From Neobacillus niacini (GTDB lineage: Bacteria; Bacillota; Bacilli; Bacillales; Cytobacillaceae): a stretch of 64,000 bases of DNA. The position numbers and the translations under genes were made by a program. The notes beneath the pieces were generated by a model that saw only the letters and a list, made by a program, of their open reading frames with translations, was not told the origin of the DNA and did not search any database. Positions within the stretch are counted from its first letter, which is position 1. Each line of letters begins with the position of its first letter. The stretch lies in contig NZ_JAMBOX010000011.1 of assembly GCF_023715785.1 (NCBI RefSeq), positions 124,001 through 188,000 on the forward strand. Reading direction: 5' to 3'. Below are positions 16,257-24,976 of the stretch, one piece after another.

Positions 16257-16813
16257 ATGAAGCATGTAGCAATGATATTCCTGGCCTTTATGTTTGTAAT
16301 GGCGTTTCATTTTGCGATTAGTGGGAGCAACCTTGCCATTGCGGATGATGAGCATAGTGAGGAGTATGAACATGATGAAAGAGGTGAACACGAGAAAGAG
16401 GATGGTCCCTATAAGGAGATCGGAAAAAAGGTTGGTGGGGAACGGTAATGGCCATGGGGACTGCGGGGATCATCTTCCCGCTTAGAAAGTCAATAAAGAC
16501 AGTGATAACAAATTTTCCTAGAACAAAAAAACCTTTTATTTCACTTTCAAAGTTTTTTGGGTAATATCATATCTTTTTTGGAATCGCAGCCTTGGCTTTA
16601 GGTTCTATTCATGGATTGACCATGTACCTAAGCGAAGGGGAATTGGAAAGTGAAGGGTTGCTTGGATTAGGTGCAGTTGCGTTAATGGCTATCGCCGGCA
16701 TCTTTGGTGCAGTCTTATATAAAAATAAAAAACTGAAAACTTTTCGAACCGCCCATACGATTTTAATTTCTGTTGCCATTTTTTGGGGACTCGTTCATAT
16801 CTTTGCTGCCTAA
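16257..16813 (+). pseudogene. Broken gene for a small membrane protein (frameshift plus in-frame TAA)
   Basis: The first part (16257-16448) encodes a signal peptide and an acidic, His/Glu-rich segment (HSEEYEHDERGEHEKEDG). The frame then shifts by one base near 16437, where a GGGG run would restore the frame with one more G. The continuing frame reads VMAMGTAGIIFPLRKS and, after an in-frame TAA at 16562-16564, YHIFFGIAALALGSIHG and HTILISVAIFWGLVHIFA, two or three more membrane helices with conserved-looking histidines. One original protein of about 185 residues is the best explanation. No family name recognised; the spaced histidines would suit a haem- or metal-binding membrane protein (speculative). 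Confidence 0.7.
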
Positions 16814-16841
16814 GTTGAGGAGCCGCGTGGCTCCCCATGAT

Positions 16842-17963
16842 TCATTCCACGATACCTGTTTTAGCAATGGTAAATTTGACATTAACATTTACTTTAGCTT
16901 TTGGATATATTTTATGCCATTTTTTCCTGTTCAGGTTTGCATGGCGAACGGAGCTTCGATATGTCTCGCCTAAACCAAACGGATCAGACTGCACCGATTG
17001 ACAATAAGCAACAATCTTTCTAATATCTTTCTTCATTTGATTAGCAATTTCTCTTTCGAGCAATTGGATGGTTTTGGGTGACTTTAAATCAATATCAGCA
17101 TTTATTTCTTGGATCCGGGCATTGATTTTCAGGTTAAGATTAAATTCGAGATTTTCTTTGTTGATTAGTTCAATTTTAGGGTTGCTTAAAACCGTATCTA
17201 GGGCGACGGCCAGTTGTTTGTGTGGAAGGTGATCTCCTGTCAAACCCAACGATTCACCGGAAATCGGAATCTCGAATGCGCCTGATTTAAGCGGTGATTG
17301 AAGAGTTCTGACATAATAACTTTGATAAAAATTAAGTTTGCCCACCAATTTGTTATCTTTTAATAATGCCACTCCAGATATCCTTACCCTATTTTTCGTT
17401 TTCTTGAGGATTGGCAATACGGGATCCTTGCCTACAGCATAATTTCCCTGCAATGTTTCATGAAGAGTAGAAGAAGGGATAAGGGACCATCTTACGTTAT
17501 GGTCAATCTCTTTATAAATATGCTGACCAACATCGGGTATTTGGTTATTGACAATCCCTAGCAAATCCTCCGTTTGTCCATCGACTATCCCCATGTAAAT
17601 TAAGTCACTGATAGAGGGATCCCTAACAAAGGTATCGGTAAACGGTTTGATTCCATGCTTGGCGATAGCTTCACTAAATAAAACGACCCTCAATTGGCCC
17701 GAGAGCAGCTTTTTAGAGGACATTACGTCACTATGAATCCGATTCCCTCTGGCAGTTAACGCTTTCGTCGTAATAATTGTCGTTTTTTGTTTAGCATTTG
17801 GATCAACGGTAAGAATGACCAACGATCCTTTAATTTTCCCGTCTTTCTCAAGATCATAACCTTTTGTGGTGACCAATCCAATTTTTTCGAGAGTTTTTGG
17901 TTTCGCACATCCTGTTAGAAGGAGAATAATGAAAACTAAAAGCCATTTCTTATATTGCCTCAT
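16842..17963 (-). CDS. Germinant receptor C subunit, Ger(x)C-family lipoprotein
   Basis: A 373-residue lipoprotein. The N terminus is a signal peptide ending in the lipobox LLLTGC, followed by family features such as LEKIGLVTTKGYD, RVVLFSEAIAKHGI and, near the end, the long amphipathic region before YPKAKVNVNVKFTI. C subunits sit on the outer face of the spore inner membrane with the A and B subunits. Start ATG 17963 is chosen because AAGGAG lies upstream and it overlaps the B-subunit stop by four bases (ATGA). It is the last gene of the A-B-C operon on the minus strand. Confidence 0.93.
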   Translation of the reverse strand: MRQYKKWLLVFIILLLTGCAKPKTLEKIGLVTTKGYDLEKDGKIKGSLVILTVDPNAKQKTTIITTKALTARGNRIHSDVMSSKKLLSGQLRVVLFSEAIAKHGIKPFTDTFVRDPSISDLIYMGIVDGQTEDLLGIVNNQIPDVGQHIYKEIDHNVRWSLIPSSTLHETLQGNYAVGKDPVLPILKKTKNRVRISGVALLKDNKLVGKLNFYQSYYVRTLQSPLKSGAFEIPISGESLGLTGDHLPHKQLAVALDTVLSNPKIELINKENLEFNLNLKINARIQEINADIDLKSPKTIQLLEREIANQMKKDIRKIVAYCQSVQSDPFGLGETYRSSVRHANLNRKKWHKIYPKAKVNVNVKFTIAKTGIVE

Positions 17964-19087
17964 AGTGCTTGCTCCTTGTTTGACTTCCATTTCCTTTTTA
18001 TGAAGGCTAAAAAAAATAAAAGGATGGGATAGCAAAAGGCCAGATAAAACCCAATAGGCACAAATAGCTGATTTAACCGGCTTATTTCCAATCGGGTTTT
18101 AAAAAATAGGCTCACCACGAACAGGAGGATGGAAAAAATCAATAAACTTTTTTTCTCTACTACCTTAAAACTTCTTTCCATCCCCCGGATGGCAGACCAC
18201 ATATAAAACATTAGGTTAGGAAGGATAATGATCATCCAATAGGCTATTGTCACGTACTCAAATCGTTCAATAAACGGGATTTTCGATATTCTAAACATCG
18301 TAAGTGTTGCCCAAATATTAGATACCAACTGTCCCGGACTAAAATAAGCAATGGAGATGACCATGATCGCGACATAAACAATCGTTGAAATGAGTATGCC
18401 TAAATGACTATAAAGTTGAACCTTGCTCTTTTCTTTAAAGTGGGGATAAAGGACAAAGAATAACTCAAAACCAAGAACAGTCGAGGTCATGCGATAAGTC
18501 CCCTTGATAATCCCCAATGGATTCGTATCTAGCACCGGAAGCAATTGAGAGAAATCGGCATACTTCAACGGAAATAGGAGCAAAAACAAAACCCACAAAG
18601 AAATGATAACATTAAAAAAACAGATGCCAATAATCACGCGGATTCCCCCGGTAATCCCATAAATCATTAACAAAAATAAAGAGAGGGAAAACAACCATAT
18701 AGGCGTCTCAGGGAAGATCCAGCTTTGGACGATCTCAATATAGTTTATAAGAGTAATGAGGGTGGCATACAAACAATATACAATAAAGATGGCATTAAAA
18801 ACCTTACCGATGATTTTGCCAAAAACATCATCATGGACACCAAAGATGTCGGTAGAACCATATAATTGCAAGGTTTTCAGGATGAGAAACACAATCAAAT
18901 GTACCAGGAGTCCTACAAGTATCACGGAAACCCAGGAATCATGCTTTGCGTACATATATATATAACGTTGGAACCCATTTATTCCAACCCCAACCTGAAG
19001 ATCGTGCATAATATAGAAGGCCATAAAAGCATTTACCAAAAGCGGCGGCTTTGGTTGGTAGTTTGCTTTCATTCGGGACACCGCCAT
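17960..19087 (-). CDS. Germinant receptor B subunit, GerAB-type permease-like protein
   Basis: A 375-residue integral membrane protein with about ten helices, of the spore-germination permease family (APC superfamily fold). The opening FYIMHDLQVGVGINGFQRY and the repeated hydrophobic helices fit GerAB. B subunits are thought to bind the germinant in the inner spore membrane. It is preceded six bases upstream by the A-subunit gene and overlaps the C-subunit gene, so all three are translated from one message. Confidence 0.92.
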   Translation of the reverse strand: MAVSRMKANYQPKPPLLVNAFMAFYIMHDLQVGVGINGFQRYIYMYAKHDSWVSVILVGLLVHLIVFLILKTLQLYGSTDIFGVHDDVFGKIIGKVFNAIFIVYCLYATLITLINYIEIVQSWIFPETPIWLFSLSLFLLMIYGITGGIRVIIGICFFNVIISLWVLFLLLFPLKYADFSQLLPVLDTNPLGIIKGTYRMTSTVLGFELFFVLYPHFKEKSKVQLYSHLGILISTIVYVAIMVISIAYFSPGQLVSNIWATLTMFRISKIPFIERFEYVTIAYWMIIILPNLMFYMWSAIRGMERSFKVVEKKSLLIFSILLFVVSLFFKTRLEISRLNQLFVPIGFYLAFCYPILLFFLAFIKRKWKSNKEQAL

Positions 19088-19093
19088 TCGCCA

Positions 19094-20557
19094 TTATTTT
19101 TGTTTCTTTGCTTTCTCGGGATTGTATTTATGTTCATCCTTTGGCCTTAGTTCGATTGGACGATTAGAGGTATAAGTAAACGGCAATCTGATAATATTGG
19201 TTTTCCAATCGGCAAATCGCGGCGGATAGAACGGTGCCATAAACGGGGCGCCGAGCGTTGTTTGCCGCAATAGATGCAATAACAGCAAACAGAAACCGAA
19301 CATGATTCCGTATAACCCCCAGCATCCTGCTAACAGGATTAACGGGAATCTCAAAATTCGAATGACATTGCCCATTGTATAGCTAGGCGTAATAAATGAC
19401 CCGAGTGCCCCCAAAGCAACGATAATAATGAGGATATTACTCGTAAATCCGGCGTCAACGGCAGCAGTGCCAATGACAATACCGCCAACGATACCAATTG
19501 TTTGTCCCACTTTTGTTGGCATCCTTGAACCCGCTTCTCTTAAAAATTCAATCATAAATTCTAAAAGAAATGCTTCAAATAAAGGAGGGAAAGGCACCCT
19601 CGCTCTTGATTCGCTAAGTGGAATTAGTAAGGCTTGCGGGACAATTTCATAATGATACGTTAATACCGCGACATAAACAGCGGTGAAAAAAATCGACATA
19701 AACACCCCTGCCATTCGCAGTAATCGTAGAAAAGTGGCGATATGCCATCTGACATTGATATCCTCCATCGTATGGAAAAACTCAATAAAAGAGTGCGGAC
19801 AGCAAATCGCTAATGTGCTGCCATTCACTAGGACGGTGATCTTGCCGTTTAACAACCAATGACTGACCAAATCCGGTCTCTCGGTAACCGTCATTTGCGG
19901 AAAGAGCGATAACGAGCTATCTTCAATTAATTGCGATAAAACAGCACTGTCAATAATCCCGTCTATTTTGATGCTCGTCAATCTTTCGCGAAGATTGTTT
20001 ACATACTCTTCCGATGCGATGTCTTTTATATACAACATAGAAACGGCTGTATGCGTCCTTGTTCCAATATGAAACATTTCCTGACAAAGATTAGGATCAG
20101 CCAAATATCTTCTGATTAATTGAATATTGGTAGACAGGCTTTCATTAAAGGCGATTTGTGACCCAACCACTTGGGATTCATTTTCAGACTTGGATAAGGC
20201 GCGTTTCTCATCTGATGGAATATTCACCAAAAGGACGGATGAATCCCCATTTAAATGAACGATGACACTTCCAGTGAGGACTGCCATAATCGCTTCATCC
20301 AAATTTTTCGATTTTTTGATATCAGATACCGTAATTTCACCCATGATGGCATCAATCTCAGAAAAGCTTTCGTCTTTAATCCGACCAAGGATATCTTGGT
20401 GTAGCATTAGTTTTTCAATAAGGGTATCAATATAAAGTAATGTCATTCCGGAGCCTGCAGATTTCACCATCAAATCTGCGCTATTTTGAAGTCCTTTTTT
20501 CAGCGCAAGTGTCATTTCTTCGGTTGTTGGCGGAATAGGCCTGATTATTTTTTCCAT
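19094..20557 (-). CDS. Germinant receptor A subunit, GerAA-type
   Basis: A 487-residue protein of the GerA family. A large cytosolic N-terminal part carries SVIVHLNGDSSVLLVNIPS and TRTHTAVSMLYIKDIA; four to five membrane helices follow, with RVPFPPLFEAFLLEFMIEFLREAGSRMP and KVGQTIGIVGGIVIG, the strongest GerA signatures. A subunits form the channel-like core of the receptor that responds to nutrients in dormant spores. It is the first gene of the operon; a SigG-like promoter lies at 20597-20626. The germinant cannot be told from sequence. Confidence 0.95.
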   Translation of the reverse strand: MEKIIRPIPPTTEEMTLALKKGLQNSADLMVKSAGSGMTLLYIDTLIEKLMLHQDILGRIKDESFSEIDAIMGEITVSDIKKSKNLDEAIMAVLTGSVIVHLNGDSSVLLVNIPSDEKRALSKSENESQVVGSQIAFNESLSTNIQLIRRYLADPNLCQEMFHIGTRTHTAVSMLYIKDIASEEYVNNLRERLTSIKIDGIIDSAVLSQLIEDSSLSLFPQMTVTERPDLVSHWLLNGKITVLVNGSTLAICCPHSFIEFFHTMEDINVRWHIATFLRLLRMAGVFMSIFFTAVYVAVLTYHYEIVPQALLIPLSESRARVPFPPLFEAFLLEFMIEFLREAGSRMPTKVGQTIGIVGGIVIGTAAVDAGFTSNILIIIVALGALGSFITPSYTMGNVIRILRFPLILLAGCWGLYGIMFGFCLLLLHLLRQTTLGAPFMAPFYPPRFADWKTNIIRLPFTYTSNRPIELRPKDEHKYNPEKAKKQK

Positions 20558-20596
20558 TTTAGGATTCGTCCTTGCTTGTGGTAATAATATCTAGAG

Positions 20597-20626
20597 TAGT
20601 ATTCCAAAAATATGAAGGACTATTCC
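20597..20626 (-). promoter_or_regulatory. SigG-like promoter for the germinant receptor operon
   Basis: On the minus strand GGAATA (20626-20621), a 17-base spacer and AATACTA (20603-20597) lie about 40 bases before ATG 20557. The forespore SigG consensus is close to TGAATA-N17/18-CATACTA, so this matches well apart from one base in each box. gerA-type operons are known to be SigG-transcribed. Confidence 0.65.
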
Positions 20627-20884
20627 ATCAATAGAAAGCGGTCAGCGAAAAAAGCGGATCCGTTAGGGCAGCTTTTTTCTTCTTCAGAAAGGAATTTTGA
20701 AATTTTTGTAGAATTATAAATATTGGAATGATTCCTTTTCGAATCAAGTGGATAAATTGATTCTCTATGAAATCAGCCTTTTTGTTGTAAAAAAATCCTC
20801 TTCATGGATGGGTTGGGAGAGTGCCTGTAATATGGATGTTTTGGTTATAAAAGTTTCATGCTCATATGGGTGGGGGAAAATGAA

Positions 20885-22318
20885 ATGACAAATCAATCGA
20901 TAAATTTGGATTATTTATCAGAGTGCATGAAACTTGACCAGATCAACAAGTCAGATATTGAAAACATTTTGGTTTCTATCTTTCAATCAAGCTATGACGG
21001 CATTTACGTGGCAGATCAGAATGGTGTCGGCATCATGGTAAATACGGCGTATTCAAGGATTACGGGCGTCAAAAGTGAAGAATTGCTTGGAAAGAGTATG
21101 AGGACGGTGGTCAAAGAGGGGATCGTGTCGGAATCGGTCACGGTCAAGGTATTAGAAAAAAGGACACCCGTGACCATTATCCAATCGGTTCGGGGCAAGG
21201 AATTGTTGGTAACTGGAAATCCAGTATTTGACAAGGTTGGGAATATTGTCTTTGTCGTTACCAATGTAAGGGACATTTCGGATTTAAATCATATAAAAAC
21301 TGAACTGCTTCACTCTAGAAAAATGACCGATCAATACATAAGCGAAATTGAAGAATTAAGAAAAAGAGAATTAATTCATATGCACCTTGATGGAATTGTC
21401 GCACAAAGCCAGGAAATCATGAAGGTGTTCCATTTGGCTAGAAAGGTGGCAAAGGTGGATTCTGGTGTGCTCATTTTAGGGGAATCCGGTGTCGGAAAGG
21501 AAGTCATTGTCAACTACATCCATCAAGAAAGCGACCGGGCTGCCAAACCATTGGTTAAGGTAAACTGTGGAGCCATACCGCACCACCTGCTGGAATCCGA
21601 ATTGTTTGGTTATGAACGAGGAGCCTTTACAGGGGCAAACAGCCATGGGAAACCTGGTTTATTTGAACTCGCCAACGGGGGAACCATCTTTTTGGATGAG
21701 ATTGGAGACATGCCGGTCGACCTACAGGTCAAGCTGTTAAGGGTGCTGCAGGAATTTGAAATCATGCGTGTCGGTGGCACAAAAAGCATCAAAATGGATG
21801 TAAGGGTGATTTCCGCGACCCATATGGATTTAGAGGCCATGGTCGACAAAAACGACTTTAGACGGGATCTTTACTACCGGCTGAATATTGTTCCCATCAA
21901 GGTTCCGCCTCTAAGGGAAAGGAAGGTGGATATCATTCCACTTGCCTTCTATTTTTTAAACAGGACCAATGAAAAGAACCGGTTAAATAAGCGATTTCAT
22001 TCTGAAATTCTGCAATTTTTTGAAGGATACAGCTGGCCTGGGAATATTAGAGAGCTTGAAAATTTAATTGAACGGCTGGCGGTCATGACCGATCAGGAGG
22101 AAATATCGTTGAAGGATTTGCCGCCATATATGCTATCAGGCAAGGGCTTCGCCAAACCTGAACCTGGCAAGCTGAAAGAAACGGTTGCAAACGTGGAACG
22201 GAAGATGATAAAAGAGCAGATGGAAATATCGAAAACAACACGGCGCGCTGCTGAGGCATTAGGGATTAGCCAATCAGCACTTGTAAAGAAAATGAAAAAG
22301 CTAGGTTTAACCGTTTGA
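20885..22318 (+). CDS. PAS-domain sigma-54-dependent transcription activator
   Basis: A 477-residue enhancer-binding protein. Residues about 20-130 form a PAS sensor domain (SYDGIYVADQNGVGIMVN). The AAA+ domain has Walker A GESGVGKE, the sigma-54-contacting GAFTGA loop, Walker B GGTIFLDEIGDMP and the arginine-finger region FRRDLYYRLN. The C terminus is a Fis-type helix-turn-helix (TTRRAAEALGISQSALVKKMKK). Start ATG 20885 is preceded by a G-rich site. The next operon has a textbook sigma-54 promoter 160 bases after this gene ends, so it is the likely target. The ligand sensed by the PAS domain is unknown. Confidence 0.93.
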   Translation: MTNQSINLDYLSECMKLDQINKSDIENILVSIFQSSYDGIYVADQNGVGIMVNTAYSRITGVKSEELLGKSMRTVVKEGIVSESVTVKVLEKRTPVTIIQSVRGKELLVTGNPVFDKVGNIVFVVTNVRDISDLNHIKTELLHSRKMTDQYISEIEELRKRELIHMHLDGIVAQSQEIMKVFHLARKVAKVDSGVLILGESGVGKEVIVNYIHQESDRAAKPLVKVNCGAIPHHLLESELFGYERGAFTGANSHGKPGLFELANGGTIFLDEIGDMPVDLQVKLLRVLQEFEIMRVGGTKSIKMDVRVISATHMDLEAMVDKNDFRRDLYYRLNIVPIKVPPLRERKVDIIPLAFYFLNRTNEKNRLNKRFHSEILQFFEGYSWPGNIRELENLIERLAVMTDQEEISLKDLPPYMLSGKGFAKPEPGKLKETVANVERKMIKEQMEISKTTRRAAEALGISQSALVKKMKKLGLTV

Positions 22319-22340
22319 TGAAAAAAGGAATCAAATTTTT

Positions 22341-22378
22341 AAAAAGTCAGCATTAAAAAGCTGGCTTTTTATTTTTTT
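22341..22378 (+). terminator. Intrinsic terminator after the sigma-54 activator gene
   Basis: Stem AAAAAGTCAGC (22341-22351) / GCTGGCTTTTT (22360-22370) with one G-T pair, followed by a T-rich tail. It keeps the activator gene apart from the sigma-54-dependent operon. Confidence 0.85.
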
Positions 22379-22477
22379 GGCTGTTTTCCAATATTTCAAC
22401 AGTAATAATTTTAAAAAGTTTATCTTTTTTTGGATATTATTGTCGAAGAATTGTAAAAATTCTATATTTACGTAAAG

Positions 22478-22494
22478 TTGGCACGTAATTTGCA
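22478..22494 (+). promoter_or_regulatory. Sigma-54 (-24/-12) promoter of the PHA operon
   Basis: TTGGCACGTAATTTGCA matches the sigma-54 consensus TGGCAC-N5-TTGC exactly: GG at 22480-22481 and GC at 22492-22493 are ten bases apart. Transcription should start near 22505, about 65 bases before ATG 22570. The gene for an enhancer-binding protein ends 160 bases upstream. Confidence 0.9.
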
Positions 22495-22569
22495 ATTAGT
22501 ATAAATGGATTCATCGACAGTTTTGTCAGTTTCTAAAAATCGAACAGTGACGGAAAGGGGTAGAAGGGT

Positions 22570-23334
22570 ATGAACCTGCCAAGTTTTCAGCTCAATGGAA
22601 AGGTTGCACTTGTGACGGGCGGAAGTAAAGGCATTGGCTATGGAATGGCCCAGGCATTAGGGCATTATGGGGCAAAGCTGATTATTTCCAGCCGCGGGAC
22701 AGAGGAAGGGGAATGGGCTGTTTCTCAGCTAAAAAAGGAGGAGATTGATGCTGCCTATATTCCTTGCGATGTAACGAAAAAGGATCAAGTAGAAGCATTG
22801 GTCAATCAAATTGTTGAGCAATATGGTTCACTGGATATTTTAGTGAACAATGCCGGGATGAATATCCGTAAGCCGCTCCCTGAAGTAGAAGAAAGTGATT
22901 GGGACACGGTTTTGGGTGTCAATCTCAAAGGGATTTTTCTGGTGGGACAGAGTGTAGCCAAACAGATGGTGAAACAAAATTATGGAAAAATCATTAATAT
23001 TTCTTCGATTCTTGGATCGATTGGCATGCCGTTTCAATCCTCCTATGCTGCCAGTAAAGGAGGCATTAACCAATTAACAAAAGTTTGGGCTGAAGAATTA
23101 GCCCCTTATAACATTACGGTTAACGCCATTGGACCAGGTTATATTAGCACGCCGATGACAAAAGAGTGGCTTTCTGATCCTGAACGGTCGGCAAAAATTA
23201 TAAATTCTACCATGATTAAGCGAATCGGTGAAACATCGGATCTTGTAGGACCAGTCGTATTCTTCGCTTCTGATACGTCAAAATATGTGACGGGCCAGGT
23301 GCTGAATGTCGATGGAGGATGGACGGCCCGATAA
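22570..23334 (+). CDS. SDR-family oxidoreductase (3-hydroxyacyl/gluconate-type)
   Basis: A classical SDR of 254 residues: TGGSKGIG cofactor motif, NNAG, catalytic Ser in ISSILGSIG, and YAASK with the Tyr-Lys pair. The end VTGQVLNVDGG is typical of 3-oxoacyl reductase or gluconate 5-dehydrogenase-like members. It is the first gene after the sigma-54 promoter and has GGAAAGGGG upstream. Given the acyl-CoA ligase and PHA synthase in the same operon, oxidation or reduction of a hydroxy acid is a reasonable inference. Confidence 0.9.
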   Translation: MNLPSFQLNGKVALVTGGSKGIGYGMAQALGHYGAKLIISSRGTEEGEWAVSQLKKEEIDAAYIPCDVTKKDQVEALVNQIVEQYGSLDILVNNAGMNIRKPLPEVEESDWDTVLGVNLKGIFLVGQSVAKQMVKQNYGKIINISSILGSIGMPFQSSYAASKGGINQLTKVWAEELAPYNITVNAIGPGYISTPMTKEWLSDPERSAKIINSTMIKRIGETSDLVGPVVFFASDTSKYVTGQVLNVDGGWTAR

Positions 23335-23359
23335 TCCCAACGTTGCAGGAGGTTTTACC

Positions 23360-24961
23360 ATGAAGATAATCAAGGAAATCCACTTTAACCGGGAAGTGAA
23401 GGTGTTCGAACCCCGTCCTAAGAATCTCTTTTCGATGCTTGAGGAGTCTGCGGAAAAATACGCCGACAAAGAGGCACTAGTGATGAACGGGATCCAGTTA
23501 ACGTATAAAGATATGAGGGTTAAAGTGGAAAAGATTGCCGGGAATTTGCAAAAATCGATGTGTGTAAAAAAGGGAGACCGGGTCGCACTTCTATTAGGCA
23601 ACAGTATTGAATTTTCCTTGCTCGTGTTTGCTTGCGCCAAATTAGGGGCGATTGCTGTCCCGTTAAATACAAGATTAAAGGAAACAGAAGTTTCCTATAT
23701 GTTGGGACAATCCGGCAGCAGGCTGTTGTTTGTCGATGACGAATTCCTGCCTAAGGTGGAAAGCATGCGAGATGAGGATTCCATATCGACGGTCCAATAT
23801 TTCTTCTTAGTTGGAAATGGGACGCCCCAACGAAAAGATTATCTTCCTTATGAAATATTGGAACAAACCTCTACAGTCGAGGAAGTGTTTGTGGCGGAAG
23901 ACGATCCATTATTTATTATGTATACGTCGGGAACGACCGGGCTTCCAAAGGGAGCAGTTGGCAGTCATATAGGTGCCATCCACAGTTCAATGAATTATCA
24001 AATGGTGCTCAACACGAATCATGAAGCCAAGACATTAATCGCTGTTCCGCTGTTTCATGTAACAGGGTTAATTGGCCAGCTTTTTCACATGATACGGGTC
24101 GGCGGGACGTCCGTCATCATGAGGAGATACCAGACGGAGGAATTCATCCGGTTAACGGCGGAGGAACAGGTCAGCTTCTTGTTTAATGTTCCAACTATAT
24201 ACATTATGATGATGTCTCATGACAACTTTTCTTCATACAATTATGCAAATGTAAGCTGTATTGCTTATGGCGGAGCGCCAATGTCCTCGGAAACCATTTA
24301 TAAACTGAAAAAATATTTTCCGAACGCCCGCCTGCATAATGCTTACGGGGCGACGGAAACAGCGTCACCGGCGACGATTATGCCTAGAAGTTACCACGAA
24401 GCCAAACTGGATTCCGTCGGGCTGCCGGTTCCGGTCGGAGACTTAATCGTCGTAAACGACGAAGACGAACCGTGCCTGCCTGGGGAAGTAGGAGAATTGC
24501 TAATCAAAGGCCCGATGGTTGTCGAGGGCTATTGGGACAATGAATCAGCAAATCAGGCATCATTTTGGAACGGCTATTGGCGCTCAGGGGATTTGGCCAT
24601 GATCGATTCCGATGGGTTTGTGTATATCGTCGACCGCAAAAAAGATTTAATCAACCGCGGCGGTGAAAAGATTTTCTGTATTGAAGTAGAGAATGTTCTT
24701 TATAATCATCCGAAGGTTTTAGAAGCCGCTGTCGTCGGAGTCCCGGATGCTCTGTTTGGAGAAGTCGTAAAAGCGGTGATAGTCCCGAAGACCGGCGAAA
24801 TCATCAAAAAGGAAGAAATAAGAGACTTCGTAGCAGAAAGACTAGCAAATTATAAAGTTCCGAAACTAATCGTATTTGCATCAGAACTGCCAAGAAACCC
24901 AGGTGGAAAGATATTAAAGAATGTATTAAGGAACCGGCAAACACAAGAAAATGAATCCTAG
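23360..24961 (+). CDS. AMP-forming acyl-CoA synthetase
   Basis: A 533-residue member of the ANL adenylating family. The phosphate-binding loop YTSGTTGLPKGA, the A5 motif NAYGATET, YWRSGD and the A8 motif VDRKKDLINRGGEKI are present, as is the C-terminal lysine in PRNPGGKILK. It would activate a carboxylic acid with ATP and load it onto CoA. Start ATG 23360 has CAGGAGG eight bases upstream. Its place between an SDR and a transporter in the PHA operon suggests that it activates an imported acid for polymer synthesis or breakdown. Confidence 0.93.
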   Translation: MKIIKEIHFNREVKVFEPRPKNLFSMLEESAEKYADKEALVMNGIQLTYKDMRVKVEKIAGNLQKSMCVKKGDRVALLLGNSIEFSLLVFACAKLGAIAVPLNTRLKETEVSYMLGQSGSRLLFVDDEFLPKVESMRDEDSISTVQYFFLVGNGTPQRKDYLPYEILEQTSTVEEVFVAEDDPLFIMYTSGTTGLPKGAVGSHIGAIHSSMNYQMVLNTNHEAKTLIAVPLFHVTGLIGQLFHMIRVGGTSVIMRRYQTEEFIRLTAEEQVSFLFNVPTIYIMMMSHDNFSSYNYANVSCIAYGGAPMSSETIYKLKKYFPNARLHNAYGATETASPATIMPRSYHEAKLDSVGLPVPVGDLIVVNDEDEPCLPGEVGELLIKGPMVVEGYWDNESANQASFWNGYWRSGDLAMIDSDGFVYIVDRKKDLINRGGEKIFCIEVENVLYNHPKVLEAAVVGVPDALFGEVVKAVIVPKTGEIIKKEEIRDFVAERLANYKVPKLIVFASELPRNPGGKILKNVLRNRQTQENES

Positions 24962-24976
24962 GAAGGAAGAGAGAAA

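Noticed and set aside
16021-16400. Several 60-70 codon ORFs on both strands around 16.0-16.4 kb
   Set aside because: They overlap the ACP promoter region and the signal-peptide gene in other frames, with no site or domain.
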